From an uncultured Microbacterium sp. (GTDB taxonomy: Bacteria; Actinomycetota; Actinomycetes; Actinomycetales; Microbacteriaceae): a stretch of DNA of 64,000 nucleotides. The DNA lies in NCBI RefSeq assembly GCF_900078385.1, contig NZ_FLQR01000001.1, positions 434,001 through 498,000 of the forward strand, given 5' to 3'. Made by a program: the position numbers and the translations under genes. The stretch's first letter is position 1. Each line of letters opens with the position of its first letter. This document shows, one piece after another, positions 16,567 through 25,184 of this stretch. The notes beneath the pieces were generated by a model, which searched no databases, had not been told where the DNA came from, and was given only the letters and a program-made list of their open reading frames with translations.

Positions 16567-17907
16567 TCAGACGCGTACCGACGACAGCAGCCCCAGGAAC
16601 CGGCGCACGGCGTCCGCCCGCTGCAGCAGCCCGTGCGCTCCGACCGGCTCGATCGAGGCGATGAGATGCGCGACACCGCCGATCCCCGCGGACACCGTCC
16701 CGGCATCCCCGCCGATCGTCAGCGTGGCCTCCGTGAAGTCGCCCCACGCGTCCGGGCCCGGGTCGTCCCGCAGGGTCCGCACGCACCGCAGCGCCACATC
16801 CCGCCCGCCGCGCCGCACGGTGCCCGTATACGTCAGTGCCCCGTCGACCAGCGTCACCTCGCCGCCGGCGAGGTAGACGGTGCCCTCGCCGGGGATCGTG
16901 ACCGCCCCCACGAGCGACCCCTCCGACGCGGGCGCTGACACGGACGCGGGCGCGGCCGCATCGAGCGGAACCTCGACGGTGAACGTCGCGTCGACCTCGT
17001 CCGCGCCGACCCGCCCGCGGAGGCGGTCGGTGATCCGCACCGAGACCGGCGGATCCGTCATCCGCGTGCAGGTCGCATCCTTCGGCACCCCCGCCCCCGA
17101 GCGCCCGTCGAGGTACGCGCGGGCGTCCCGGTACCCCATCGCCAGCAGGGCGTCGGACGAGATCCGGCCGAGGTAGAACTCCGGATCCAGCGGCAGCGGG
17201 TGGCGCGGCGCGACGACGTGCAGGGTGAAGTCCCGCCCGAGCGCGCGCGCGAGCTCGAAATCGGCCAGGAGGGCCCCCATCGCGCTCATCTCGATCATGT
17301 GCACGTACTGCTCGAGCGGACCGTCGCCGAAGTACGGCGTGTTCCCGATGCACCACACGAGCCAGATCTCGTCCGCTCCGCGGCGCACGGCCTCGGCGAC
17401 GCCGGCGTCACGGACCCACACGGCATCCGTGAACACCTCGTCGCCGCGGCGCAGCGGGGTGAGCCAGCCCGGCAGCGACATCCCCGCCGCGAGCAGCTCC
17501 AGATCGAGATCGCCGGGCTCGAGCGACCGGCACTCCTTCGTCGTGAACTCGACGACCTGGAACGTGCCGGCGATCTCGCTCCGCCGCATCCGCTCGACGT
17601 CGATCCCGAGACGGGGGAGGACGGTCTGGACGATCGCGTCCGCGTCGCCGATCGCCGGCAGCGACCACGGCCCGGTGAGGTACTCGTGCAGCGGCAGCAG
17701 CGACGTGAAGGCGGATGCCGACAGCCCGCGCCAGCGGTCGCACATCTCCACCCCCGAGACGCCGGAGAGCATCATGGCGGCCGTCATGATGCCGCCGGAG
17801 GCGCCGTCGACGTGGTCGAACGTGAGGTCCTCCTCCTCGAGTGCGCGGATGACGCCCGCCTGCCACGCGACGCGCATCCCTCCGCCGGCGAGCACGAGCG
17901 AGCGCAT
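16567..17907 (-). CDS. Patatin-like phospholipase with an extra C-terminal domain
   Basis: Residues 1-265 form the patatin hydrolase: oxyanion glycines in LAGGGMRVAWQAG (6-18), nucleophile S37 in GASGG, and the dyad Asp D161 in FTDAVWV, where the common Asp-Gly is Asp-Ala. Such enzymes cleave acyl esters of membrane lipids. Residues about 287-442 form a second domain (VSVRITDRLRGRVG ... DDPGPDAWGDFTEATLTI) that resembles the end of the GMC oxidoreductase encoded at the head of the same operon. The ATG start overlaps the previous stop in TGATG. It is the seventh coupled gene of the operon. The substrate is unknown. Confidence 0.82.
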   Translation of the reverse strand: MRSLVLAGGGMRVAWQAGVIRALEEEDLTFDHVDGASGGIMTAAMMLSGVSGVEMCDRWRGLSASAFTSLLPLHEYLTGPWSLPAIGDADAIVQTVLPRLGIDVERMRRSEIAGTFQVVEFTTKECRSLEPGDLDLELLAAGMSLPGWLTPLRRGDEVFTDAVWVRDAGVAEAVRRGADEIWLVWCIGNTPYFGDGPLEQYVHMIEMSAMGALLADFELARALGRDFTLHVVAPRHPLPLDPEFYLGRISSDALLAMGYRDARAYLDGRSGAGVPKDATCTRMTDPPVSVRITDRLRGRVGADEVDATFTVEVPLDAAAPASVSAPASEGSLVGAVTIPGEGTVYLAGGEVTLVDGALTYTGTVRRGGRDVALRCVRTLRDDPGPDAWGDFTEATLTIGGDAGTVSAGIGGVAHLIASIEPVGAHGLLQRADAVRRFLGLLSSVRV

Positions 17908-18272
17908 CAGCGGAGCCGGTTCCGGTGGACCGCCAGCAGCACGGCGGTCACAGCGTCGAACGCCGCGACGAGCAGGGCGATCGGCGAGAACACCCGCCGA
18001 GCGACCCCCAGACCCACGGCGACGGCGGCACCGGCCTTCTGCGCGGCTCCCCAGCCGAGCGCTGCCGTGTCCGGCGACGCGGAGCGGAGCGTCCCGACGA
18101 CGAGTCCGCCCACGACGACCATGAACATGCCCACCGTGCCGAACAGATGCCGCGTCGATCTCTCATCCGCCCCGCCGATCGCCCGCAGCACGAAGCCGGG
18201 CGCCACGACCTGCAGCGCGCCCGTGCCGACCGTGCCCCAGCCGATGGCGGTCAGCACACCCCGGAGCGTCAT
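17907..18272 (-). CDS. Small membrane protein (DUF4267-like), operon gene 6
   Basis: The 121-residue protein has four hydrophobic segments, e.g. GTVGTGALQVVAPGFVLR and LFGTVGMFMVVVGGLVVG. The pattern of a long helix, a short RAIGG turn and three more helices is that of small DUF4267-type integral membrane proteins, with no known function. The ATG overlaps the preceding stop (ATGA), and its own stop overlaps the patatin start. It may anchor or assist its soluble partners at the membrane. Confidence 0.65.
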   Translation of the reverse strand: MTLRGVLTAIGWGTVGTGALQVVAPGFVLRAIGGADERSTRHLFGTVGMFMVVVGGLVVGTLRSASPDTAALGWGAAQKAGAAVAVGLGVARRVFSPIALLVAAFDAVTAVLLAVHRNRLR

Positions 18273-18751
18273 GTCAGCGCCCCCACGAGGTCACCGCGCA
18301 CCACGAGGTACCCGATGATCACGAGCCACGTCGCCGTCGCGCCGTAGAAGCGCACGCTGTTCAGCGCCATCCACCGCCGCAGCAGCTCCTGCAGCTCCGC
18401 GACGTCGGTGACCTCGCCGCTGCGCACCCGCTTGTTGATCGGGATGATGAGGCCCTGGCCGACGAAGGTCAGGACGAAGATCCCGAGCAGGCACCCCACG
18501 CCGAACCACACGAGGGGCGTACCCCACTCGGCGACGATGAGCCAGATCGAGGCGAGGAACATCACCGGCACGATCCACGTGAAGAAGACGGTGGCGAGGC
18601 GCGTCGGGATGCCGAAGTGCACGTCCACCTGGTCGGGCGTGAGCGCCCGCCAGGTGGGGAAGAGGAACAGGCGCAGCGTCCACATCGTGCCCATGTACAG
18701 CGACGCGCCGAACGCGAAGTACAGCGCCGCGATGAGCGTCACCCACCCCAT
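18269..18751 (-). CDS. Four-helix membrane protein (DUF1772-like), operon gene 5
   Basis: The 160-residue protein has four clear membrane helices (LIAALYFAFGASLYMG, FTWIVPVMFLASIWLIV, WFGVGCLLGIFVLTFVGQG, WLVIIGYLVV). The signature IIPINKRVRSGE followed by LLRRWMALNSVRFY resembles the N-x-x-(V/I) and RW-x-x-x-N-x-x-R pattern of the DUF1772 family. It starts one base after the stop of the acetoacetate-decarboxylase-like gene. No function is known. It shares the operon with lipid-type hydrolases. Confidence 0.65.
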   Translation of the reverse strand: MGWVTLIAALYFAFGASLYMGTMWTLRLFLFPTWRALTPDQVDVHFGIPTRLATVFFTWIVPVMFLASIWLIVAEWGTPLVWFGVGCLLGIFVLTFVGQGLIIPINKRVRSGEVTDVAELQELLRRWMALNSVRFYGATATWLVIIGYLVVRGDLVGALT

Positions 18752-18752
18752 G

Positions 18753-19691
18753 TCACACCCCCTCGGGCACGCGCGAGCGGTCCGGCGGCGCCGGCCACAC
18801 CTCGCCGCGACCGAGGTCGACGACGGTCTCGAGGCCCTCCATGGGCACGGCGTCGGCCGCGTGCTGCGTCGGGGCGGTGAGGAACCACGACTCGAAATGG
18901 TCGTCCAGCACGCCGGTGGCCTTGGGGATCCACACCGTCGCGATCGGCTTCCGGCCGATCTTCAGATGCGCCAGACGCTGGGCGAGCTCGCCTCCGAGGA
19001 CGAGCCGTCCGCGCGCCGCCCTGCCCACGGCGATGTCGGCCGCCCCGGAGAAGTAGATGGTCGACTTCATCAGCATCCCGCGGTAAGTGCAGTAGTTGTC
19101 GGCGGCGAGACCGAGCGGAAGCGCCGTGCGCGGGGGCCGGGCGATCTCCACGAGGCACGCGGTCTGCCCGTCGTGGTCGTAGAGCGCGGAGACGGCCTGT
19201 TCGGAGACGCGGAAGTCCAGGCTGTCCTGATGCTTGGGCATCCCCCAGATCCCCTTGCCGCCCTTGACGGAGACCTCGGTGCTCACCGGGAGGTCGACGA
19301 CGTACTGGCCGAGCCCGACGGCGCGCTGCAGCACGAGCGGCAGGATCGGCAGCCGGGGACGATGCCCGTGCGTGACGGCGATCGCGATCGAGTACTCGAT
19401 GTACGCGCCGATGTCGGTCTTGCGGTAGTCGACGACGGTGATGAGGAGCACGCCGACGCCGAAGCCGATCGTCGCGGGGTGCAGTTCGGATCCCGGCAGC
19501 AGCCGCTTCGCGGCGGCGGCGGAGATCGGGAACGCCGCCATGAGGCAGGAGGCGTCCGCGGTGTCCACCGGCATCCGGTAGGGGATGCCGTCGACGCGGG
19601 CATGACTGCCGCGGAGGCGCTTCTGGCGGCCCGGCACGGGCGAGGGCAGCAGGGAGAGGACGGCGCGCACGGGCGCCCACAGCACGGTCAT
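18753..19691 (-). CDS. Acetoacetate decarboxylase family protein, operon gene 4
   Basis: This 312-residue member of the ADC-like fold (PF06314) shows STEVSVKGGKGIWGMPKHQ at about 137-155. In acetoacetate decarboxylase the Schiff-base lysine sits in a G-x-P-K-K segment. Here it reads MPKHQ, so K153 could be the catalytic lysine, while the neighbouring lysine that lowers its pKa is His154. A related chemistry, or a non-decarboxylating hydratase or aldolase activity, is therefore possible. The ATG overlaps the alpha/beta hydrolase stop (ATGA). A hydrophobic N-terminal stretch (VRAVLSLLPSP) may touch the membrane. Confidence 0.72.
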   Translation of the reverse strand: MTVLWAPVRAVLSLLPSPVPGRQKRLRGSHARVDGIPYRMPVDTADASCLMAAFPISAAAAKRLLPGSELHPATIGFGVGVLLITVVDYRKTDIGAYIEYSIAIAVTHGHRPRLPILPLVLQRAVGLGQYVVDLPVSTEVSVKGGKGIWGMPKHQDSLDFRVSEQAVSALYDHDGQTACLVEIARPPRTALPLGLAADNYCTYRGMLMKSTIYFSGAADIAVGRAARGRLVLGGELAQRLAHLKIGRKPIATVWIPKATGVLDDHFESWFLTAPTQHAADAVPMEGLETVVDLGRGEVWPAPPDRSRVPEGV

Positions 19692-20761
19692 GAGGCCAGC
19701 TCCTTCAGGATGATCGGATACGTGTCACGCCACGCGTTCCGCGCCCAGAACACGTCGAGGTGCCCGTAGCCCGGGATGACGTGCAGAGCGTGGCGGCCGG
19801 GCTGGTGGTGGTCCAGGTGCGCATAGGTGAGCGCCTGGCTCTCCGGCAGGAAGCACCGGTTGTCCTTTCCCGCGAGGAGGGCGAACCGCGCGTGCGTCTG
19901 CGGCGGCGCCGTCGCGAGGTCCTCCGGGAGGTCCGGGTGCTCCCGCACGGGCACGAGGTGGCCTGCCTGGACGCAGCGGCTCATCTGCGCGAAGAAGCTC
20001 ATCGGCACGCGGGCGAATTCGCCCGTGATCCAGTCGTGCGTCGCCTTGTCGATGTTGCGGTGCGCCCACAGCGCCGGATGCCCCGAGCCGTAGGTGAAGC
20101 TCACCATGCGGCAGACGAGGTTCCGGCACTCCGGATGCGTGATGTCGACGGTCCGGCGGACGAGCCGGGAGAAGTAGCCGTCCGAGCGGTACGCCCAGGC
20201 GGGCGACAGGTAAGGCGTCACGCGGGAGATGACCGGCGTGAGCCGGTGGATCTTGAACTCGGAGAACGCCGGGATGACGGGATGCAGCGACACGGCGTTG
20301 CTGACGATGCGGTCCACGCGCGGCAGGAGGCCGGCGACGGCGGCCATCGCGAAGGAGGTCGAGCCCTGGCAGTGCACGACGGCGGCGAGCGTCGGCGCGC
20401 CGGTCTCCTGGAGCACGCGTTCGACGGCCGCGGGGTGGTCGTATGCGGCGGCGTCGCACAGCGTCCAGTCGGTCGGCTCGAGGTCGATCGATGCCCGCCA
20501 GTTCAGCATCCACACGTCCCAGCCGGCCTCCAGCAGCATGTCGACGAGGGTGCGGGGGATGGGCGGGCGGAAGATCTCGGCGCGCACCCCGGCGCCGTGG
20601 ACGAGCAGCACGGGCCCCCGGTGCGGCTCGTGGGGTCCCCGCACGTGCACGAGCGTGAGCGGGCGGCCGTCCCTGGCCGTGAGCGGCAGCACCTCGGTGC
20701 GGTGGTCGTCCCTCGTAACGGTCGCGGTGCCCGTCGGGGGCGCGGTCAGGGTGTCGGTCAT
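19688..20761 (-). CDS. Alpha/beta-fold hydrolase with a cysteine in the nucleophile elbow, operon gene 3
   Basis: This 357-residue protein has the oxyanion motif LLVHGAGVRAEIF (52-64), a candidate acid D300 in LLAGKDNRCF and the catalytic His H334 in GYGHLDVFW. The nucleophile elbow reads VVHCQGSTS (128-136), so the residue at the nucleophile position is C131, not Ser. The ATG at 20761 overlaps the metallophosphoesterase stop. A Cys nucleophile is known in dienelactone hydrolase, which opens lactones. That, together with the GMC oxidoreductase partner, would fit oxidation followed by ring or ester opening. This is an inference. Confidence 0.75.
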   Translation of the reverse strand: MTDTLTAPPTGTATVTRDDHRTEVLPLTARDGRPLTLVHVRGPHEPHRGPVLLVHGAGVRAEIFRPPIPRTLVDMLLEAGWDVWMLNWRASIDLEPTDWTLCDAAAYDHPAAVERVLQETGAPTLAAVVHCQGSTSFAMAAVAGLLPRVDRIVSNAVSLHPVIPAFSEFKIHRLTPVISRVTPYLSPAWAYRSDGYFSRLVRRTVDITHPECRNLVCRMVSFTYGSGHPALWAHRNIDKATHDWITGEFARVPMSFFAQMSRCVQAGHLVPVREHPDLPEDLATAPPQTHARFALLAGKDNRCFLPESQALTYAHLDHHQPGRHALHVIPGYGHLDVFWARNAWRDTYPIILKELAS

Positions 20762-22614
20762 GCGGGTGCCTTTCCGCTGTCCGGGGCCGGCGTCGCCCCG
20801 CGGTTCCGGGTGATGGTGATGGGTCCGTCGAGCAGCCGGACGCCGGTGATGCGCGCCGCGGGCACGACCCGCATGCCGCCGTCCGCCGCCGTCGTCGTCG
20901 CCCAGTCGGTGCAGATGCGGTCGATCACGATCGCATGGATCTGGATGCTCCCGTTCGGCTGCAGCCGCATCCGGAGGAAGCCCTTGTGGTCGGCGATCGC
21001 CTGCGCGGACATCCGCCAGGACGCCACCGTGCCGTTCGGCTGCGTCAGGAGGAAGAAGCCGAACATCGCGGTGCCCAGGAGCGCGCCGAGGCCCCACGAC
21101 CCGATCGCGGCGACCCCGAGCAGCACGATGCCGGGAAGCGGCGGCATCCCGAGTGACCGCGCGGCCAGGAGGAGGCCCACGAGCGCGAGGAGCGTCAGGC
21201 AGCCGGCGACGAGCTGGAACACGATCGCCAGGGTCGCCACGACGCCGCCCCACCCGAACAGGAGGCTCATCAGCCAGTGCAGGAGCCAGCTCCCGAGCGC
21301 GATGGCGACGACGACGCCCAGCGCGCTCGCCGTCGTGGGGACGGGACCGCGCAGGACCGCGCCGATGCTGTCCGGGGCGGTCTGCACGAGGCCGACGACG
21401 GCGCCGAGAAGCCAGGCGAGCACGAACTGCACCCACCCGATCCCGACCATGAGCCCCGGGTTCCGCCAGCCCAGCCACCACCGGGAGAACGGGTTCGCGA
21501 CACGGCGGTACAGCCGCCGCGACGTCGCCGTGTCGGGATAGGTGGGTCCCACACGTCGCATCGGCATGCCCGGGACGTCCTTGCTGCGCATACGGGACGT
21601 CGCCGGCGGCAGCTCGAGGGTCTCCGGGAGCCGGTGGGTCTCGGCGAGGTACGCGCCGCCCAGTCCGCAGGTGATCGCCTGGACGCCGTGCTCCTCGTCC
21701 GGCTCGCCGTCCGGCCCCAGCTGGACGTAGCGCGAGTAGTGATGCTGGTCGCCGGTCAGCCAGAGCCGGACGGCGGCGCCGGTCGGCTCCGCCGTCCCCG
21801 CGGTCTCGCGGGTGCGGACGATCGTGCGGTCGAAGAAGTGCAGCTGGTTGAAGCCGTCGGGTCCCTTCGTGGCGGTGTGCACCCATGCGGGCGCGGCCGT
21901 GCAGACGATGACGCCGTCGCCGGGCCGCAGGTGCGCCGTCAGGTGCTGCCGGAAGTAGGCCAGCTGCGGCTCGTCGATGTACTCGCCGAGCTGGGAGTCG
22001 AGCCCCACGAGCCACCAGCCGGGCGCGATCGCGACGACGAAGTAGCTCCGCGTCTGCGTGGTCTGCCACCCGCCGATCCTCGCGCCCCGCGCGAAGACGC
22101 GGAGGAAGGAGGTGAGGCCGTCGTACCAGTCGTGGTTGCCGGGCACCGCGAGCATCGTCGGCTGCTGCGCGCCCGCCTCGGCGGGGAAGGCCGTGGCATA
22201 CGGGCCGATCGTGCGGTTCTCGTACGCGCGCGCCGAGCCGGCCGGATAGACCTCGTCCCCGCCCAGCACCAGCACGTCACCGCGCGGCAGCTCGAGGTCC
22301 ACCCCGCCCGGGGTGTCGACGAACAGGGTCGGTGCGGCCAGCAGCGTCGCGATCGTCGTCGTCGCGTCGAACCCGTCGCCGAGGTCGGCGGCGAAGTCGA
22401 TCCACACGTCCCCGTCGACGGGGGATGCCAGCTGCGCCGGCGCGCTCGGCAGGACCGCCTGGACCTCGCGCTTGTCGCCGTAGTCGGCGAACACCTTCGC
22501 CATGCCGGCCTTCATGGCCGTGCGCGCGAGCGCGGGGGGATCGAGCCAGCGCGTCATGCCGGCCGGCGCGAATCCCAGCACGCTCTCCAGGCCCAGGAGC
22601 TCGCGGCGCTTCAT
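20758..22614 (-). CDS. Metallophosphoesterase fused to a membrane domain, operon gene 2
   Basis: The 618-residue protein has the metal-site motifs DFAADLGDGFD (about 75-85), LGGDEVYPAG (about 118), PGNHDWYDGL (about 160) and LTGDQHHYSRY (about 265). Together these give a calcineurin-like two-metal phosphoesterase. About five to six membrane helices follow (roughly 370-530), then a soluble tail with HAIVIDRICTDW and RITGVRLLDGPI. The ATG overlaps the GMC stop (ATGA). The first motif departs from the classical DxH, as in a distinct subfamily. The substrate could be a membrane phospholipid or a prenyl/alkyl phosphate. The sequence does not decide it. Confidence 0.8.
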   Translation of the reverse strand: MKRRELLGLESVLGFAPAGMTRWLDPPALARTAMKAGMAKVFADYGDKREVQAVLPSAPAQLASPVDGDVWIDFAADLGDGFDATTTIATLLAAPTLFVDTPGGVDLELPRGDVLVLGGDEVYPAGSARAYENRTIGPYATAFPAEAGAQQPTMLAVPGNHDWYDGLTSFLRVFARGARIGGWQTTQTRSYFVVAIAPGWWLVGLDSQLGEYIDEPQLAYFRQHLTAHLRPGDGVIVCTAAPAWVHTATKGPDGFNQLHFFDRTIVRTRETAGTAEPTGAAVRLWLTGDQHHYSRYVQLGPDGEPDEEHGVQAITCGLGGAYLAETHRLPETLELPPATSRMRSKDVPGMPMRRVGPTYPDTATSRRLYRRVANPFSRWWLGWRNPGLMVGIGWVQFVLAWLLGAVVGLVQTAPDSIGAVLRGPVPTTASALGVVVAIALGSWLLHWLMSLLFGWGGVVATLAIVFQLVAGCLTLLALVGLLLAARSLGMPPLPGIVLLGVAAIGSWGLGALLGTAMFGFFLLTQPNGTVASWRMSAQAIADHKGFLRMRLQPNGSIQIHAIVIDRICTDWATTTAADGGMRVVPAARITGVRLLDGPITITRNRGATPAPDSGKAPA

Positions 22615-25040
22615 CGGCGCGCCCCGTCGCGATCGCCGGCGAGGTAGACCTGCCACAGCTCGCCGAGGAAGAGCCGCCCGAACGCGGCGAGGGCCGCCGC
22701 CCCGGCGGGGCCGTCGGTGCGGAACGTCGTCAGCTGCTTGGCGAAGTCGAGCGGCCGGATCACCAGCACGCCGGCGCCGCGGACGTCCGTGTCGGCGGGG
22801 AGGTCTCCGGCGGCGACCGCGCGGGCCGCGGTGCGCTCGGCGGGGGTCTCGGCGCGCGGCGGCGGGATGTGCCCGGCGAGCAGGCGGACGTACAGGGTCG
22901 AGGTGTCCCCCCAGACGTCGAGGCCGCCGTCGTCCGCGACGTCTTTGTGGCCCACGAGCGTCACGGGGTCGCCGGCGCCGTCCCGGAGCCACAGCCGGTA
23001 GAGCATGCGGCGGCCGGGCCGGTCGGGCGGGTCGACGAAGAGGTGGAACCAGCCGCGCTCGACCTCGCTGCGCCCGCCCAGGGCGGTCGCTTCGACGTAG
23101 CCGCTCGCCGTGCCCTCGTGCAGGGGGTCCGCCGCGAAGGCGTCGACGTCGGGCGCCGTGATCGTCAGGACGAACTCGAGGCTGTCCCCGCGGTAGCGGG
23201 CGCGTTCCGCCCCGCGCCGGGGATCGGTCTCGCCGAGGCCGACGTGGCCGACCATCCGCTCGGTGAACGACACGGACGTGGCATCGGCGCGGACCGCGGG
23301 CATCGGCGGGGCGGCGACAGCGGTCTCGGCGCGCGACGGTGCGGCCTGCGGCGCACGCTGCGGCCACGGCTGTTCCAGCATCCGCGTGCACGCGCGGTCG
23401 GCGAGTGCGGCGATGGTCAGCGACGGGTTCGCGCCGACCGGGCCGGGAAGCGCCGCGCCGTCCAGGACGTGCAGGCCCGGGTGCCCGAACACCTCGCCGT
23501 ACGCATCGCACACCCCCTCGCCGGGGTGGCGTCCGATCGGCGCGCCGCCGACCGGGTGCACCGTGATGACGCGGCCCAGCCACCACAGCGGGTTGTCGCT
23601 CACGTCGGCGCCGAGCTGGTCGCCGATCCGTCGCATCGTGTCGCGCATCCGCGCGAAGTAGGGACGGGAGGTCGCGACGGTCCAGTCCACGGCGAGACGA
23701 CCGCGGCGCAGCGACATGTGCCCGTCCGGCGTGTCCCGACCCATGCCGAGGAGCGGCAGCGAGCTGCCGGAGAGGTGTCCGTCGCCGAGCAGCTGCGCGA
23801 TGCTGGCGGAGAGGTTCGAGCGCCCCTCGGTGAAGAGCCGGTTGCGCACCGACTCCCACCCGAACCGCGCTCCGCGCCGCGCCATCGCACGCAGCTGCGC
23901 GACCTCGACGAGCCACGTGAGGAAGGCCGGGAACCCGGCATCCTGGATGTAGAAGCCGCGCCCGCGCGCCCCGTCGCCGTCGTGGCCGTCGGGCATCCGG
24001 ATGGCGGAGGTGATGACCGTGCCGCGCCCGCCGTCGATCGGCAGGGGCGCGCCGTCCTGGGCGCAGCCCATGAGGAAGGTGAGGAGGTCGCCGTTGCCGC
24101 TGAACCGCGACCCGAGCGCCGTGCCGAGGCCGCCGAGCGCGGCGCGGCTCCGCAGCAGCAGGTACGTCGTGCCGAAGCTCCCGGCGCCGAGGATGACGCG
24201 GTTCGCCCGGATCGTGTGGACGGGAAGCGTACTCGTCGACGTGTCCCCGGTGGCGCCCGGCTCGTGGACGACGTAGCTGACGACGTACCCGCCGCCGGCG
24301 TCGGGACGGATGCCGCGCACCTCGTGCAGTGTGCGGATCTCGGCGCCGTGATGACGCGCCGCCGAGAGGTAGGTGTGGTCGAGGCTGTTCTTCGCGCCGG
24401 TGTTGCAGCCCACGTCGCACTCGGCGCACAGCGTGCAGGTCACGCGGCGGCGCCCGTGCACGTTGCCGTAGGCGGGCGTGGGCAGCTCGGCGCCGGGCTC
24501 GGGCTCCTCGCCCGGACGGGCGAAGGTGACGGCGAGCGGCGGGCGGAACGCCGGCATCCCGATGTTCACCGCGGCCCGCTCGAACGCGGCGGTCTTCGCG
24601 GTGTCCTGGTACGGGTACGGCGTCGCACCCATCATCTGCTCGACGGCCTCGTAGTGCGGCTCGAGGTCGTCGTAGCCCACGGGCCAGTTCTCGTACCCGC
24701 CGCCCGGCAGCGGGGAGTCCTTCACGAACCAGGCGGGGTCCTTCCGCAGCAGCACGTTGGCGTAGATGAGCGACCCGCCGCCGAGGCCGCTCGAGACGAG
24801 TCCCTCCAGACCCCGGAAGGTCCAGGCGTCGAAGAGGCCGTACATGCCGGCGCTCGGATCCCAGAAGTTGCCCGCCATCTCGGTGGGCGTGCGCGCGAAG
24901 TCCCCGGGGCCCCACGCCCGCCCGCGCTCCATGACCACGACGTCCTTGCCGGCGTCGGCCAGTCGATACGCGGCGACGGACGCGCCGAAGCCGGAGCCCA
25001 CCACGAGGACGTCGGTGGAGTCGGAGAGCTGGTGAGGCAC
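22611..25040 (-). CDS. GMC-family (cholesterol-oxidase-like) flavoprotein with Cys cluster and extra C-terminal domain, operon gene 1
   Basis: The 809-residue protein binds FAD through VVGSGFGASVAAYRLADAG (13-31) and SSGLGGGSLIYANVLL (83-98). The GMC active-site His is H495 in TVHPVGGAPIG, and the C-terminal GMC motif is ALPGPVGANPSLTIAALADR. C202, C205, C208 and C212 (CTLCAECDVGC) have the spacing of a ferredoxin-type 4Fe-4S site. Residues about 588-795 form an additional domain also found at the end of the operon's patatin. The start is GTG with GGAGG five bases before it. The roughly 145 bases upstream, shared with no divergent gene, should carry the operon promoter. The substrate, perhaps a lipid alcohol or sterol-like compound, is unknown. 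Confidence 0.82.
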   Translation of the reverse strand: MPHQLSDSTDVLVVGSGFGASVAAYRLADAGKDVVVMERGRAWGPGDFARTPTEMAGNFWDPSAGMYGLFDAWTFRGLEGLVSSGLGGGSLIYANVLLRKDPAWFVKDSPLPGGGYENWPVGYDDLEPHYEAVEQMMGATPYPYQDTAKTAAFERAAVNIGMPAFRPPLAVTFARPGEEPEPGAELPTPAYGNVHGRRRVTCTLCAECDVGCNTGAKNSLDHTYLSAARHHGAEIRTLHEVRGIRPDAGGGYVVSYVVHEPGATGDTSTSTLPVHTIRANRVILGAGSFGTTYLLLRSRAALGGLGTALGSRFSGNGDLLTFLMGCAQDGAPLPIDGGRGTVITSAIRMPDGHDGDGARGRGFYIQDAGFPAFLTWLVEVAQLRAMARRGARFGWESVRNRLFTEGRSNLSASIAQLLGDGHLSGSSLPLLGMGRDTPDGHMSLRRGRLAVDWTVATSRPYFARMRDTMRRIGDQLGADVSDNPLWWLGRVITVHPVGGAPIGRHPGEGVCDAYGEVFGHPGLHVLDGAALPGPVGANPSLTIAALADRACTRMLEQPWPQRAPQAAPSRAETAVAAPPMPAVRADATSVSFTERMVGHVGLGETDPRRGAERARYRGDSLEFVLTITAPDVDAFAADPLHEGTASGYVEATALGGRSEVERGWFHLFVDPPDRPGRRMLYRLWLRDGAGDPVTLVGHKDVADDGGLDVWGDTSTLYVRLLAGHIPPPRAETPAERTAARAVAAGDLPADTDVRGAGVLVIRPLDFAKQLTTFRTDGPAGAAALAAFGRLFLGELWQVYLAGDRDGARR

Positions 25041-25184
25041 GGCAACCTCCTGCAGGGGTCAGAGCGAGCGCATCCGATCACCCAGAGGAGCGCCGTGGCC
25101 CCGCGGTGATACACCCTCCCCGCCGTCCCCCGGATGGATCTTCCCGAGGCAGAGCGTACGCCGCGGGGCACGCCCGCGACAGGG

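Noticed and set aside
22615..24915. In-frame 5' extension of the metallophosphoesterase to a protein of nearly 1400 residues
   Set aside because: The extra part is low-complexity, lies over the GMC gene in another frame and has no domain. The ATGA overlap at 22614-22611 gives a proper start.
22332..25109. A 925-codon plus-strand frame over the GMC gene
   Set aside because: It is the antisense shadow of the GMC oxidoreductase, whose FAD and active-site motifs are intact on the minus strand.
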